This document shows, one piece after another, positions 1-6,873 of a stretch of 10,979 bases of DNA. The stretch comes from Planctomycetota bacterium (lineage in GTDB: Bacteria > Planctomycetota > Planctomycetia > Pirellulales > Pirellulaceae). Both the position numbers and the translations under genes were made by a program. Each line of letters begins with the position of its first letter. Position 1 is the first letter of the stretch. Under the pieces are notes generated by a model. It was not told the DNA's origin. It made no database searches and was given only the letters and a program-made list of their open reading frames with translations. The stretch covers positions 1 to 10,979 of the forward strand of contig JAJDEH010000333.1 of the NCBI GenBank assembly GCA_029259935.1. Direction: 5' to 3'.

Positions 1-287
1 CAACCGGCCTCCAGCGCCTCGCGATAGCCACGGAAATAGGCGTCGACAACCGATCGGTTTTCCGGTGCCCACACCAGCTTGACTCGCGCATCGTCGCGAG
101 CCGCTGTCTCGACCAATTGCCGAGTTTCGTCGACGCTGACATGGTCCAAGACGCAAAAGATGGAATCGTCCGGCGTCAGTTGCTGAAGGATCCGCTTAAA
201 CAAATCGTCCACGGTCGCTGCTTCGTTGGCGAGAGGAACAACGACTCCGAGTTTAGCGGTGCGGGACGGCGAGGCGTTGGATAGCAA
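1..287 (-). CDS. Family 2 glycosyltransferase, N-terminal part (runs off left edge)
   Basis: About 95 residues are visible; the C-terminus lies beyond the window. The start of the mature fold reads KLGVVVPLANEAATVDDLF, the usual first beta-strand and nucleotide-binding segment of GT2 (GT-A fold) enzymes (compare VVVPVYNEEATV). It is followed by VLDHVSVDET, where most members have DDGSTDGT, and by a stretch ending VDAYFRGYREALEAG, typical of the helix before the metal-binding motif. The DXD motif itself is not in view. No ATG is available. An in-frame stop at 297-299 limits the start to TTG at 293 or TTG at 287. The latter is preferred because a GAGG lies 7 bases before it. It is the last visible gene of the envelope-glycan cluster, 62 bases after the preceding GT4 gene. 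The family call is firm; donor and acceptor are unknown. Confidence 0.85.
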   Translation of the reverse strand, partial: MLSNASPSRTAKLGVVVPLANEAATVDDLFKRILQQLTPDDSIFCVLDHVSVDETRQLVETAARDDARVKLVWAPENRSVVDAYFRGYREALEAG

Positions 288-294
288 GGTCAAA

Positions 295-298
295 CCTC
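295..298 (-). promoter_or_regulatory. Shine-Dalgarno GAGG that decides a TTG start
   Basis: On the minus strand GAGG lies 7 bases upstream of the TTG at 287 but only 1 base upstream of the alternative TTG at 293. The spacing favours 287 as the start of the partial GT2 gene. A stop codon overlapping this site (297-299) closes the frame upstream. Confidence 0.5.
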
Positions 299-349
299 AA
301 TTACGCGAATTGCATTGCGATGTTAAGCGAATCTGGGTTGGGCGGGAGA

Positions 350-1447
350 TTACTCGGAGGACGCACTTGACGCTAGTCCGCTCATGGCAGCGTTACGATT
401 GGCGGGCGGGATGCTAGCAGAGCATGCTGTTGTTTGCCCCGGAGAATCGGTGGCCGCCAACTGCTCTATCAGTGCCATCAGGCTGGGTGCCCAGCGGTCA
501 ATCGAAAAGTGCTCGGCGATCAACGCCCGGGCAGCGGTTCCCATTTGGACTCGCCGCGACGGTGAGTGGGCCAGTTGTTGAATGGCATCAGCCCACTCGT
601 GCGCAGTCGTCGCAAGAAAACCCGTCTCACCATGCTGGACCAGACGCCGATGAATCCCAAACGGATTGGCGACGACCGGCAGCCCGGCGGCCTTGAATTG
701 AATCGTCTTGAATCCACATTTGCCAAGGCTCCACGGATGATCGGGAAGCCAGCAAATGCCGATGTCGGCGTCGGACAGTTCGATCGCCTCCGTCGCGGAC
801 GACCACCGACAAGGTTCGACCTTGATTGAGCCCAATTCGGGAACGGCATCACAAATCACTTTCAACTGGAGTCCGGGCAGATGTCGCGCGGCGGCTTCCA
901 ACCCCGCTCGGGCACAATGCAACGACGGCATCGTGCTGCGACTGCCGATCCAAACCAGCCGCACGTCATTGTCCCGTCGAACGTGCGGTGCCGCCGAGTA
1001 GGAACTCGACTGGATACAGGTGGGAATGTAATGGACGCGTGTTTTGTCGGTGTATTGGCTGGCCTGTTGGCACAAGAACTCATTTCCTGCTGCCACCGCG
1101 TCGGCCGATCGGACCGTGGCCGCAAAGCGCCGTTGTCGACGGGCGCTCTCGGCAGGCTTGTTGGCGTTACTGTCGCGAAGAAAAACCGCGTCATCGATGT
1201 CAAACACCAAGACACGGGCCGCCCGCCGCAACAGCTTCAGCTTCCACCACGGCAGCAGACGCCGTTGCAAGATCACCACGTCCGCCTTGTTGATTTGCTG
1301 GAGCTGTTTCAGAAACGGCCCGATCCCGTGGGCTAACACCAGTGGCTCAAGGTGCCAACCCCTTTCGGCCAACGCCGGGCGATACGAGTGCCAACGATGT
1401 CGATAACAGACGTGATCCGGTTCCTCGATGAGGGCCAGAATATGCAT
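350..1447 (-). CDS. GT4-like (GT-B fold) glycosyltransferase
   Basis: 365 residues, cytoplasmic or peripherally membrane-bound, no signal peptide. The N-terminal Rossmann half (1 to about 155) contains VVILQRR, FDIDDAVF (82-89) and ADAVAAGNEFL, a pattern seen in GT4-type enzymes of polysaccharide clusters. The C-terminal half begins RLVWIGS (163-169) and carries DADIGICWLPDHPWSLGKCG and then FKTIQFKAAGLPVVANPFG (246-264), the nucleotide-sugar-binding region of the GT-B fold. The canonical EX7E is not clear; the position that often holds the first Glu is around W239-K243. The last 30 residues (336-365) are Ser/Ala-rich and look disordered. The ATG directly abuts the stop of the upstream GT39-like gene (0-base gap) and has a GGAGG 6 bases upstream, so translational coupling is likely. 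Substrate unknown. Confidence 0.85.
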   Translation of the reverse strand: MHILALIEEPDHVCYRHRWHSYRPALAERGWHLEPLVLAHGIGPFLKQLQQINKADVVILQRRLLPWWKLKLLRRAARVLVFDIDDAVFLRDSNANKPAESARRQRRFAATVRSADAVAAGNEFLCQQASQYTDKTRVHYIPTCIQSSSYSAAPHVRRDNDVRLVWIGSRSTMPSLHCARAGLEAAARHLPGLQLKVICDAVPELGSIKVEPCRWSSATEAIELSDADIGICWLPDHPWSLGKCGFKTIQFKAAGLPVVANPFGIHRRLVQHGETGFLATTAHEWADAIQQLAHSPSRRVQMGTAARALIAEHFSIDRWAPSLMALIEQLAATDSPGQTTACSASIPPANRNAAMSGLASSASSE

Positions 1448-3373
1448 TCACCGCCTCCATAGTGTCACCGTGCAGCCATAACGGTCGAAGTTCCACGTGC
1501 GGTCAAGCCGAAACACGGATTGCCCAGCCATCAATTCCGGCAACTTGCCGTAGATTTCGTAGTCCCAACCGACCTCAACGTGCAACTGGCTTGTCGGGGG
1601 TATGTCGACCAACACGACGGTATCTGCATGAGTACTTTGCAGCCAACCTTGGAAGCGGGCCACGATTTCGTCGACCGAGTCTACTTGGTTGTCGATTCCC
1701 GCCTCGAAGCCGTCACGACGGCCGTAGCGTTCCAAGTAGGCGGACTCGAGCAACGACCGGCAAGGCAACGTCATCAAGAACGCCGTTTTACGGGCAGCCT
1801 GTAATCGCGGCAGAAATCGATCGGTCACATCCAGTAGGCTGGATTGGCTTTCCCGATGTCCGGCGGTCGACGAGTATCCCGCGGAGAAATGGTGCTTGCC
1901 ATGGGCGGCGGCTAGAAATCCGAATAGCACAAGCGCGGTCACGACACCAACATTACCTAGTCGCTGCAGGGGGCGAAGCGCCATTAGCCTGGCGAATCCA
2001 AACCCGGCCGCGACCCAAACGACCGGAAACCAGGAGTGCAAGAAGCGATATTTCTGGTTGGGATGTATGGTTACCAGCACCATACCGATGACCGCCAGCA
2101 GCAAAACCGCCGCCGCTCCCGGCCGCGCGCCTCGAAACAGCAAGCAAGCCGAAATTAGCAGCACGGCCACGATCAAGGCACTCAGCGGTCCGACATGATA
2201 GTCCGTCACCATGGCTTGTCCGTAAAACTGAACGGAATCAACCAGGCCAAGCCCGGACCCCGTTTCGTCGTTGTTGGGACTTAAGAACCACATGAAGAAT
2301 CCAAGCCGCCTAGGCAACAGAAATGAAACGGCAAGCGGTAGCACATGCCACGACAAGACCGAGCGCACGGCGACGCTGGTACGCGGCCACCATTTGCGGC
2401 GGGTCCGATAAAGTTCGAGCCCCACTTTGAGCAACAGGATCGCGTAGGCGACCGTAATCAGATTATTCGGCGGATACAACGACACCCGATATCCGGCCAC
2501 GTACACGGCGCAAGGTCCGGTCATCGTAATGCCGACGATCGTCGCGACCAGCAACAAGAACAAGTAGGCGAGCGGACTAATGAGGAGCCGCCGGACGAGC
2601 GGTCGCCAATCCAAACGCAGCCGCCGGAAGAATCCCATTCGCTCGCGAAGCGGCACCATTATCAGGGGTGCCGAAATTGCCAACAAGGCCAGCAGCCAGT
2701 AGTTGTACTTTTCAAAAAAGAGGATTGTCAGCACAATGGCCAACCCGCGCCACGGCCAAACGCTGTCGGACCGCTCCTTGGCCAATAGGAAAAAATAGAG
2801 CACCAGCATCGTCAGCCCCGCGCCCAGGCTTTCCAACATCGTGTCCGTCGCATACGCTCGATGCGCGGGACTGGCCGCCAGAAAAATCAAAGCCACGCAA
2901 CCGGCGATATTGCCTCCCCAGCGATCAGGCACCATTTTTCGCGCGGTTAAGAATCCGAAGACTAGCAGCATGACCCAGCCGGCCAGGCTTGGCAAAACGG
3001 CAAGCCGATGGTCGATGCCGCCAATGAACAACACGATGGAAACAAGAACTGCGTGAACCGGCGGCCAAACCTTGCAACGTTCGACCTCGTCCAGGAAGAG
3101 CGGGACATTGCCTTGCCGCAGCGCCAGCGCCATCTTGAGCCCGGCCCCGTAATGCCCGTGGCGATCGTGGACGATTCCGTCCCAGCGATGACGGGCCGAC
3201 TTCAAGAAAAGATCATAATGGAATCCGGCGGCGGCCAGTGCGAACAACAGTACCAGCGACAACGTCAGTGAATCGATAAGCATCGCCCGTTTGGCAGTGT
3301 CCGTATTGGGCTCCCTGGTCGTAAGAGGTGCAATAAGCTCGCCCGAATAATGATTGGTACTGTAAGCTGTCAC
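1448..3373 (-). CDS. GT39/ArnT-like multi-spanning membrane glycosyltransferase (GT-C)
   Basis: 641 residues. A cytoplasmic N-terminus (1-30) is followed by a first membrane helix (about 33-50) and then a long run of hydrophobic segments to about residue 470, with a soluble C-terminal domain (about 480-641). The first extracytoplasmic loop has DRHGHYGAGLKMALALRQG, then KVWPPVHAVLVS, and later ASPAHRAYATDTMLESL (167-183) and FFEKYNYWLLALL (219-231). These elements match the PMT_2/GT39 family, which transfers a sugar from a polyprenyl-phosphate carrier on the outer face of the inner membrane. The acidic residue D70 in the first loop is the best candidate for the catalytic base; this is inferred from family topology. 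The start is GTG, and its GTGA overlaps the stop of the upstream GT4 gene by 4 bases. An ATG at codon 31, just before the first helix, is an alternative start, but neither has a strong Shine-Dalgarno. Donor and acceptor unknown. Confidence 0.82.
   Translation of the reverse strand: MTAYSTNHYSGELIAPLTTREPNTDTAKRAMLIDSLTLSLVLLFALAAAGFHYDLFLKSARHRWDGIVHDRHGHYGAGLKMALALRQGNVPLFLDEVERCKVWPPVHAVLVSIVLFIGGIDHRLAVLPSLAGWVMLLVFGFLTARKMVPDRWGGNIAGCVALIFLAASPAHRAYATDTMLESLGAGLTMLVLYFFLLAKERSDSVWPWRGLAIVLTILFFEKYNYWLLALLAISAPLIMVPLRERMGFFRRLRLDWRPLVRRLLISPLAYLFLLLVATIVGITMTGPCAVYVAGYRVSLYPPNNLITVAYAILLLKVGLELYRTRRKWWPRTSVAVRSVLSWHVLPLAVSFLLPRRLGFFMWFLSPNNDETGSGLGLVDSVQFYGQAMVTDYHVGPLSALIVAVLLISACLLFRGARPGAAAVLLLAVIGMVLVTIHPNQKYRFLHSWFPVVWVAAGFGFARLMALRPLQRLGNVGVVTALVLFGFLAAAHGKHHFSAGYSSTAGHRESQSSLLDVTDRFLPRLQAARKTAFLMTLPCRSLLESAYLERYGRRDGFEAGIDNQVDSVDEIVARFQGWLQSTHADTVVLVDIPPTSQLHVEVGWDYEIYGKLPELMAGQSVFRLDRTWNFDRYGCTVTLWRR
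1454..1458 (-). promoter_or_regulatory. Strong internal Shine-Dalgarno GGAGG
   Basis: GGAGG on the minus strand lies inside the last codons of the GT39-like gene, 6 bases before the ATG at 1447. It fixes that start and suggests that the downstream glycosyltransferase is translated by ribosomes finishing the upstream gene. Confidence 0.6.
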
Positions 3374-4524
3374 GCCGCCGCCCGTGTGCTGTTGGAAATG
3401 TCGTGATACAGATCGATAATCTGTTGGAAATTGCGCTCTAGCGAATGAGCCGTGGCCAGTTGTCTAGCTGCTACGCCCATCGTTTTTCGCTGTTGCTGGT
3501 CAAGCAGCGGACCAAGACACTTGGTCAGTTCCTCGGCGGAACCAGGATCATCGAGCAAGCATCCTTCGACGCCATCGGTCATCAGTTCCGAAACGCCGTT
3601 AAATCGGCTCGTCACGACGGGCAAGCCACAAGCCAGTGCTTCCAGCGCGACCAAGCTGCATGGGTCGTAGTACGTTGCTTGGACGTAGACATCCGCGGCG
3701 GCGTAGTAAGGGACAGGATCCCCGACCATGCCGATCAAGGACGTCACATCCGCGACGCCATTGCGCCGCGCCAGCCGCCCGAATCGGGACAGCCGCTTTC
3801 CACCGACCACGGCCAGCCGGACCGGATGCCCCTCGCCGCGTAATTGCGAAAGCGAACGAAGCAACGTGGGCAACCCCTTGAGCCGTAAGTTGTGAGCGAC
3901 CAGCAACAACAGAGTCTCATCCGCGTTGACATGTAGTTTCTGTCGCAGCTTTTCGCGAGTTCCTTGGCAAGCCGTGGGAGAGAATCGCTCGATATCAACT
4001 CCGTTGTGGATCACGCGGATGGATTCAGACGGCACGCGATGATATCGCTGCAGATCATTGGCGACCATTTGCGAAACGGCAAGATGAACACGGTCTTGCG
4101 CGTCGAACTGTTTGGATTGCAGCCGGTCGAATTCCCGATAGCGGGGCAGCCATCTCTGCGCCCAGTGTTTCAGCGGCCTTTTCCAAGTTGGTTCCATCAG
4201 CAGATTCTGTCGGAACGCGGCGCAGCGCGAACCGTTGTGGGGCTGAAACACGTCGCAAAACCAGCCGCGTCCCATGTCGTGAACGACGTCCAGATTCAGT
4301 GATCGAATTTTACGCTCTGCCGATTCCGCGAATTCCAGCCGAGACCGAGGCCGCTCAAGCCGCTGCCGAATGATGTTCATGTCGTTTAGTTGCTCATTAA
4401 AATCGTGAGCGACCACATGCACTTCATGGCCGTGGCCCAGCAACCAACGGGCAAATTGAAACGTCCACTGCTCGGCTCCTCCCAATGCGGGCACGAAACG
4501 TTCAATCACCAGTCCAATGCGCAT
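3370..4524 (-). CDS. GT4 family glycosyltransferase (WaaG/RfaG-like)
   Basis: 384 residues with complete GT-B architecture. The N-terminal domain opens MRIGLVIERFVPALGGAEQW, with the Gly-Gly (15-16) of the acceptor/donor loop. The hinge region shows VIHNGVDIERFSP (171-183), followed by LLLLVAHNLRLKGLPTLL with the phosphate-contacting K216, then RLAVVGG (236-242). The donor-binding signature reads YYDPCSLVALEALACGLPVVTSRFNGVSEL (285-314). The usual EX7E motif appears as D287...E295, with Asp replacing the first Glu. The overall pattern resembles LPS-core type GT4 enzymes such as WaaG, but identity cannot be assigned by eye. It starts with ATG 15 bases after the E2-like gene and overlaps the next gene by 4 bases, so it belongs to the same operon. 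Predicted cytoplasmic, acting on a lipid-linked acceptor at the inner leaflet. Confidence 0.9.
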   Translation of the reverse strand: MRIGLVIERFVPALGGAEQWTFQFARWLLGHGHEVHVVAHDFNEQLNDMNIIRQRLERPRSRLEFAESAERKIRSLNLDVVHDMGRGWFCDVFQPHNGSRCAAFRQNLLMEPTWKRPLKHWAQRWLPRYREFDRLQSKQFDAQDRVHLAVSQMVANDLQRYHRVPSESIRVIHNGVDIERFSPTACQGTREKLRQKLHVNADETLLLLVAHNLRLKGLPTLLRSLSQLRGEGHPVRLAVVGGKRLSRFGRLARRNGVADVTSLIGMVGDPVPYYAAADVYVQATYYDPCSLVALEALACGLPVVTSRFNGVSELMTDGVEGCLLDDPGSAEELTKCLGPLLDQQQRKTMGVAARQLATAHSLERNFQQIIDLYHDISNSTRAAA

Positions 4525-4539
4525 GGCACTTTCTCTCGA

Positions 4540-5415
4540 TCACTCTTGAAGCGAAGACAAAAGCTCACTTGCCGGTTTGGTTTCCGGTTCTCCCCCTTGC
4601 CAAGGGGGAGTTAGAGGGGGTCGCGCCGCCGCTTCTTCAAGTTCCAACACGATCTGTTCATTCAACACGGCTTCCAAATCATTCAAACATCGGGCCACCG
4701 TCCTACCGTCCATCACTCGATGGTCGTAAACAATCGTGGCCCGAACTTGGCCGTCGTCGGCAATCGGACCAAACGTAAAGTAAGTCGTCAGCGGCGTCAC
4801 GACATCCACTTGCTCGCAGCCTAAGTCGCCCAAGGTGGACACCACGCAGGTGCCAAACCGTTTCGCTCGCAAGCGGCCCGAATGATGGAGGCTGTGCCAA
4901 AAGAGCAACCGGCGCAGCGGTCCGGGATAGCCAACGATCCGCAAGTACTGGCGATAGCGGCCGATGTCCTCGACGGGCGCGTTTTGAAAATGCCGCAGCC
5001 AATGATCGATCTCGGAGAGCGATTTCGATTCCGGTCCGCGGATCTTTCCAAACAACACTACACGTTCGCCTTGCCAGATTCGTTCGACGGGAAAGGCACA
5101 AGCCGTGTGGGGATGTTCGTACAAACGCGCAAACGGCCACGAAATATAGGCCTGCCGAAGTTCGGCGTGAACCTGGGCCACCATTCCGTAGGCCTTCATG
5201 AAAATCGCCGACCACGACAGCCGCGACGGCATGCTTTGGCGTGCCTGGGCCGCCGTCGCCACATTGATCAGCTTGGACTGCGGCAACGTGGGAACGCGCA
5301 TCCCCTGGCGCATGATCTCACAAACACCCCGGCGGGCTGCCGAGAGCCTGGCGTTTTTTCCCTTCATTGGAAGCGAAAAGTCGGCCTCATTCACAGCAAT
5401 TCGTGACAAAATCAC
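4540..5415 (-). CDS. Stand-alone E2-like acyltransferase (2-oxoacid dehydrogenase acyltransferase / CAT fold)
   Basis: 291 residues. The C-terminal half ends in IVYDHRVMDGRTVARCLNDLEAVL (228-251), containing the HxxxDG active-site motif (H232, D236, G237) of the E2 catalytic domain and chloramphenicol-acetyltransferase fold. FGTCVVSTLGDLG (187-199) and YFTFGPIADDGQVRATIVYDHRV match the conserved strands before it. There is no N-terminal lipoyl domain, no E3-binding domain and no E1 or E3 gene nearby. A role in a 2-oxoacid dehydrogenase is therefore unlikely, and acyl transfer to a glycan or lipid is the contextual guess. The start is GTG, 9 bases after the stop of the LpxL-like gene, with GGAAG just upstream. 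ATG at codon 17 is possible but has no well-placed Shine-Dalgarno. Residues 266-275 (PPLTPPWQGG) come from an inserted palindromic repeat, so the native C-terminus was probably near residue 262. Confidence 0.8.
   Translation of the reverse strand: MILSRIAVNEADFSLPMKGKNARLSAARRGVCEIMRQGMRVPTLPQSKLINVATAAQARQSMPSRLSWSAIFMKAYGMVAQVHAELRQAYISWPFARLYEHPHTACAFPVERIWQGERVVLFGKIRGPESKSLSEIDHWLRHFQNAPVEDIGRYRQYLRIVGYPGPLRRLLFWHSLHHSGRLRAKRFGTCVVSTLGDLGCEQVDVVTPLTTYFTFGPIADDGQVRATIVYDHRVMDGRTVARCLNDLEAVLNEQIVLELEEAAARPPLTPPWQGGEPETKPASELLSSLQE
4590..4620. repeat. G/C-rich palindromic repeat inserted in frame in a coding sequence
   Basis: A perfect inverted repeat with 10-base arms CTCCCCCTTG (4590-4599) and CAAGGGGGAG (4601-4610) around a single C, followed by TTAGAGGGGG (4611-4620). 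On the minus strand it encodes PPLTPPWQGG within the C-terminal tail of the E2-like acyltransferase without breaking the frame. This unit, and this peptide, recur from my general knowledge in unrelated bacterial genomes as a dispersed palindromic element. Only one copy is in this window, so the repeat status rests on recognition of the motif. Confidence 0.65.
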
Positions 5416-5424
5416 ACTCTTCCG

Positions 5425-6756
5425 TTAACGAAGTACTTGGACTTGGGGTCTTGAATCCGCCAGCGCTTTCAATCCCGCCTCGGTGACCTTGGTCCCTTTC
5501 AGATCCACCACCTCCAGGCTGGGCAGCGCCTTGAGAAACTCGATGCACCTATCCGTGAGCCTGGTTTCCGCCAAGCGCAGCGAGCGGAGTTGGGACAGCG
5601 GTTGCAAATGAGCCAAACCAGCATCGCTGATCCGCGAACGTTGCAAACCCAACTCTTCCAACTCCGATTGACGCGCCAGCGTGGGCAGGTCGTCGTCGGT
5701 CACGCCGGCCCTTAGCGGCAGGCCGATGCCAATGTCCAGCCGAGTGATCCGGCCATCCGCGTTCGTCTGGACCTGGCCACGGCCCACGTGCTTGCAGGCG
5801 TCGGCCAAATCGCCATTCGCCTTGGTCAACGCATCGGATAGGCTTAGACGCGGCTGATGTTTCCAACGCTTATGCAGCCAGAAATACTGATCGGGATAAC
5901 GCCGCACCATGCGTTCCAAGGCGACGGTGAAACGCTCGGTGATCGCGCGGACGGCGTTCGGGTCATCCTGGTACTCTTCGGCGGGGATTTCATCTTCCAG
6001 CCAAATCTCGTGTTGGAGCGGCAAACCGGTTCGCGCGCAGCCCAAGACCAGAATCACCGCCTGATACCGGATGGCCAGCAGGGCGATCGACTTATGCGTC
6101 GAGGCGCTCCGGCCCAAAAAGTCCACGTACATGCCACGTTCTCCAGCGCTTTGATCCGCGACGGCGCCCAGATTGCCCCCCAACGCCAGATTTTCTTCGA
6201 CTTCCTGCAAGGCCCCAAGCTTGTCGAGGATGCGGATCCCCTTGGATGATCGCAGTCCGCGCAAAAATTGATTCAGGTACGGATTGTCCAACGGTCGCGC
6301 GACGATGCCCGCTTCGCCGTCGATGGCCAAGGCAAAGCTTAGGACTTCCCAGTTGCCGAGGTGTCCGGTGAGCATAATGACCGGCCGTTGAGATTGGGCC
6401 AGTGCCACCGAGCGCTGATACTCGTCCGGGCACGCATGGCTGACATATTGCTGGACCGTATGGCGATTCAGTTTGCGAGAAAGAATGATCGTTTCAAACA
6501 ACACGGTGAAAATGTGGCGGAACATCGCTCGCACGCGGCGTTCAATCTCGACTTCCGAAAGGTCCGGATAGGCATGCCGCAGATTCTCGGCGGCCACGCG
6601 CCGGCGCGATTTGCCCAGCCGAAAGGCGATCCAGCCACAACTGCGGGCCAGCCACAACGAACAAGCGACGGGCAGCCGTTGAATGGTCCAGCAAAGAGCG
6701 CGCACGATAAGATAGACCGAGTAGTCAACAAATCTTGATCGTGCCTTCTTGGCCAT
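5425..6756 (-). CDS. LpxL/HtrB-type lysophospholipid acyltransferase with C-terminal leucine-rich repeats
   Basis: 443 residues. Residues 1 to about 303 are a complete LpxL/HtrB/PlsC-like domain: an N-terminal membrane anchor (about 11-30), basic GKSRRRVAAENLRHAYPDLS (48-67), the HX4E catalytic motif in TGHLGNWEVL (H132, E137), AVADQSAGERGMYVDFLGR (198-216) and the family-typical YFWLHKRWK (291-299). Such enzymes transfer an acyl chain to lipid A or a related glycolipid at the cytoplasmic face of the inner membrane. The usual length is about 300 residues. Here 140 further residues include at least three leucine-rich repeats of the VTDDDLPTLARQSELEELGL / ISDAGLAHLQPLSQLRSLRL / KVTEAGLKAL type (about 352-435). 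The ATG is the only well-placed start, with weak Shine-Dalgarno. The next gene follows 9 bases after its stop. The acyltransferase domain is confident; the lipid acceptor and the repeat role are unknown. Confidence 0.88.
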   Translation of the reverse strand: MAKKARSRFVDYSVYLIVRALCWTIQRLPVACSLWLARSCGWIAFRLGKSRRRVAAENLRHAYPDLSEVEIERRVRAMFRHIFTVLFETIILSRKLNRHTVQQYVSHACPDEYQRSVALAQSQRPVIMLTGHLGNWEVLSFALAIDGEAGIVARPLDNPYLNQFLRGLRSSKGIRILDKLGALQEVEENLALGGNLGAVADQSAGERGMYVDFLGRSASTHKSIALLAIRYQAVILVLGCARTGLPLQHEIWLEDEIPAEEYQDDPNAVRAITERFTVALERMVRRYPDQYFWLHKRWKHQPRLSLSDALTKANGDLADACKHVGRGQVQTNADGRITRLDIGIGLPLRAGVTDDDLPTLARQSELEELGLQRSRISDAGLAHLQPLSQLRSLRLAETRLTDRCIEFLKALPSLEVVDLKGTKVTEAGLKALADSRPQVQVLR

Positions 6757-6784
6757 GAAACTTGACTCAAGATTAACGAGTTTT

Positions 6785-6796
6785 CACCTATAGGTG
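6785..6796. promoter_or_regulatory. Perfect 12-base palindrome upstream of the acyltransferase gene
   Basis: CACCTATAGGTG is a perfect 12-base palindrome 28 bases before the ATG of the LpxL-like gene, in the 117-base gap (6757-6873) separating it from the GT87 gene. It is symmetric like a dimeric repressor site, but no matching second copy is visible in the window. No convincing -35/-10 pair was found in the gap; the best is TTGCCG with a 15-base spacer to TATTCT. Function is speculative. Confidence 0.25.
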
Positions 6797-6873
6797 GACG
6801 AACAGGCCAGGAGCATAACGAATGCTGGTTGGCGGAGAGAATAGCGATCTGACCGTCACGGCAACATTCGCGG

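Noticed and set aside
1462..2091. Plus-strand open frame (209 codons) antisense to the GT39-like gene
   Set aside because: Arg/Pro/Ser-rich shadow with no motif; the opposite strand encodes a well-formed multi-spanning membrane protein with a coupled downstream gene.
4882..5406. Plus-strand open frame (174 codons) antisense to the E2-like gene
   Set aside because: Its extent matches the antisense of the acyltransferase and it has no domain features; the minus-strand protein has the HxxxDG motif.
6812..6826. AGCAT-AACGA-ATGCT hairpin as a terminator for the GT87 gene
   Set aside because: Only 5 base pairs and no T-run follows on the minus strand.
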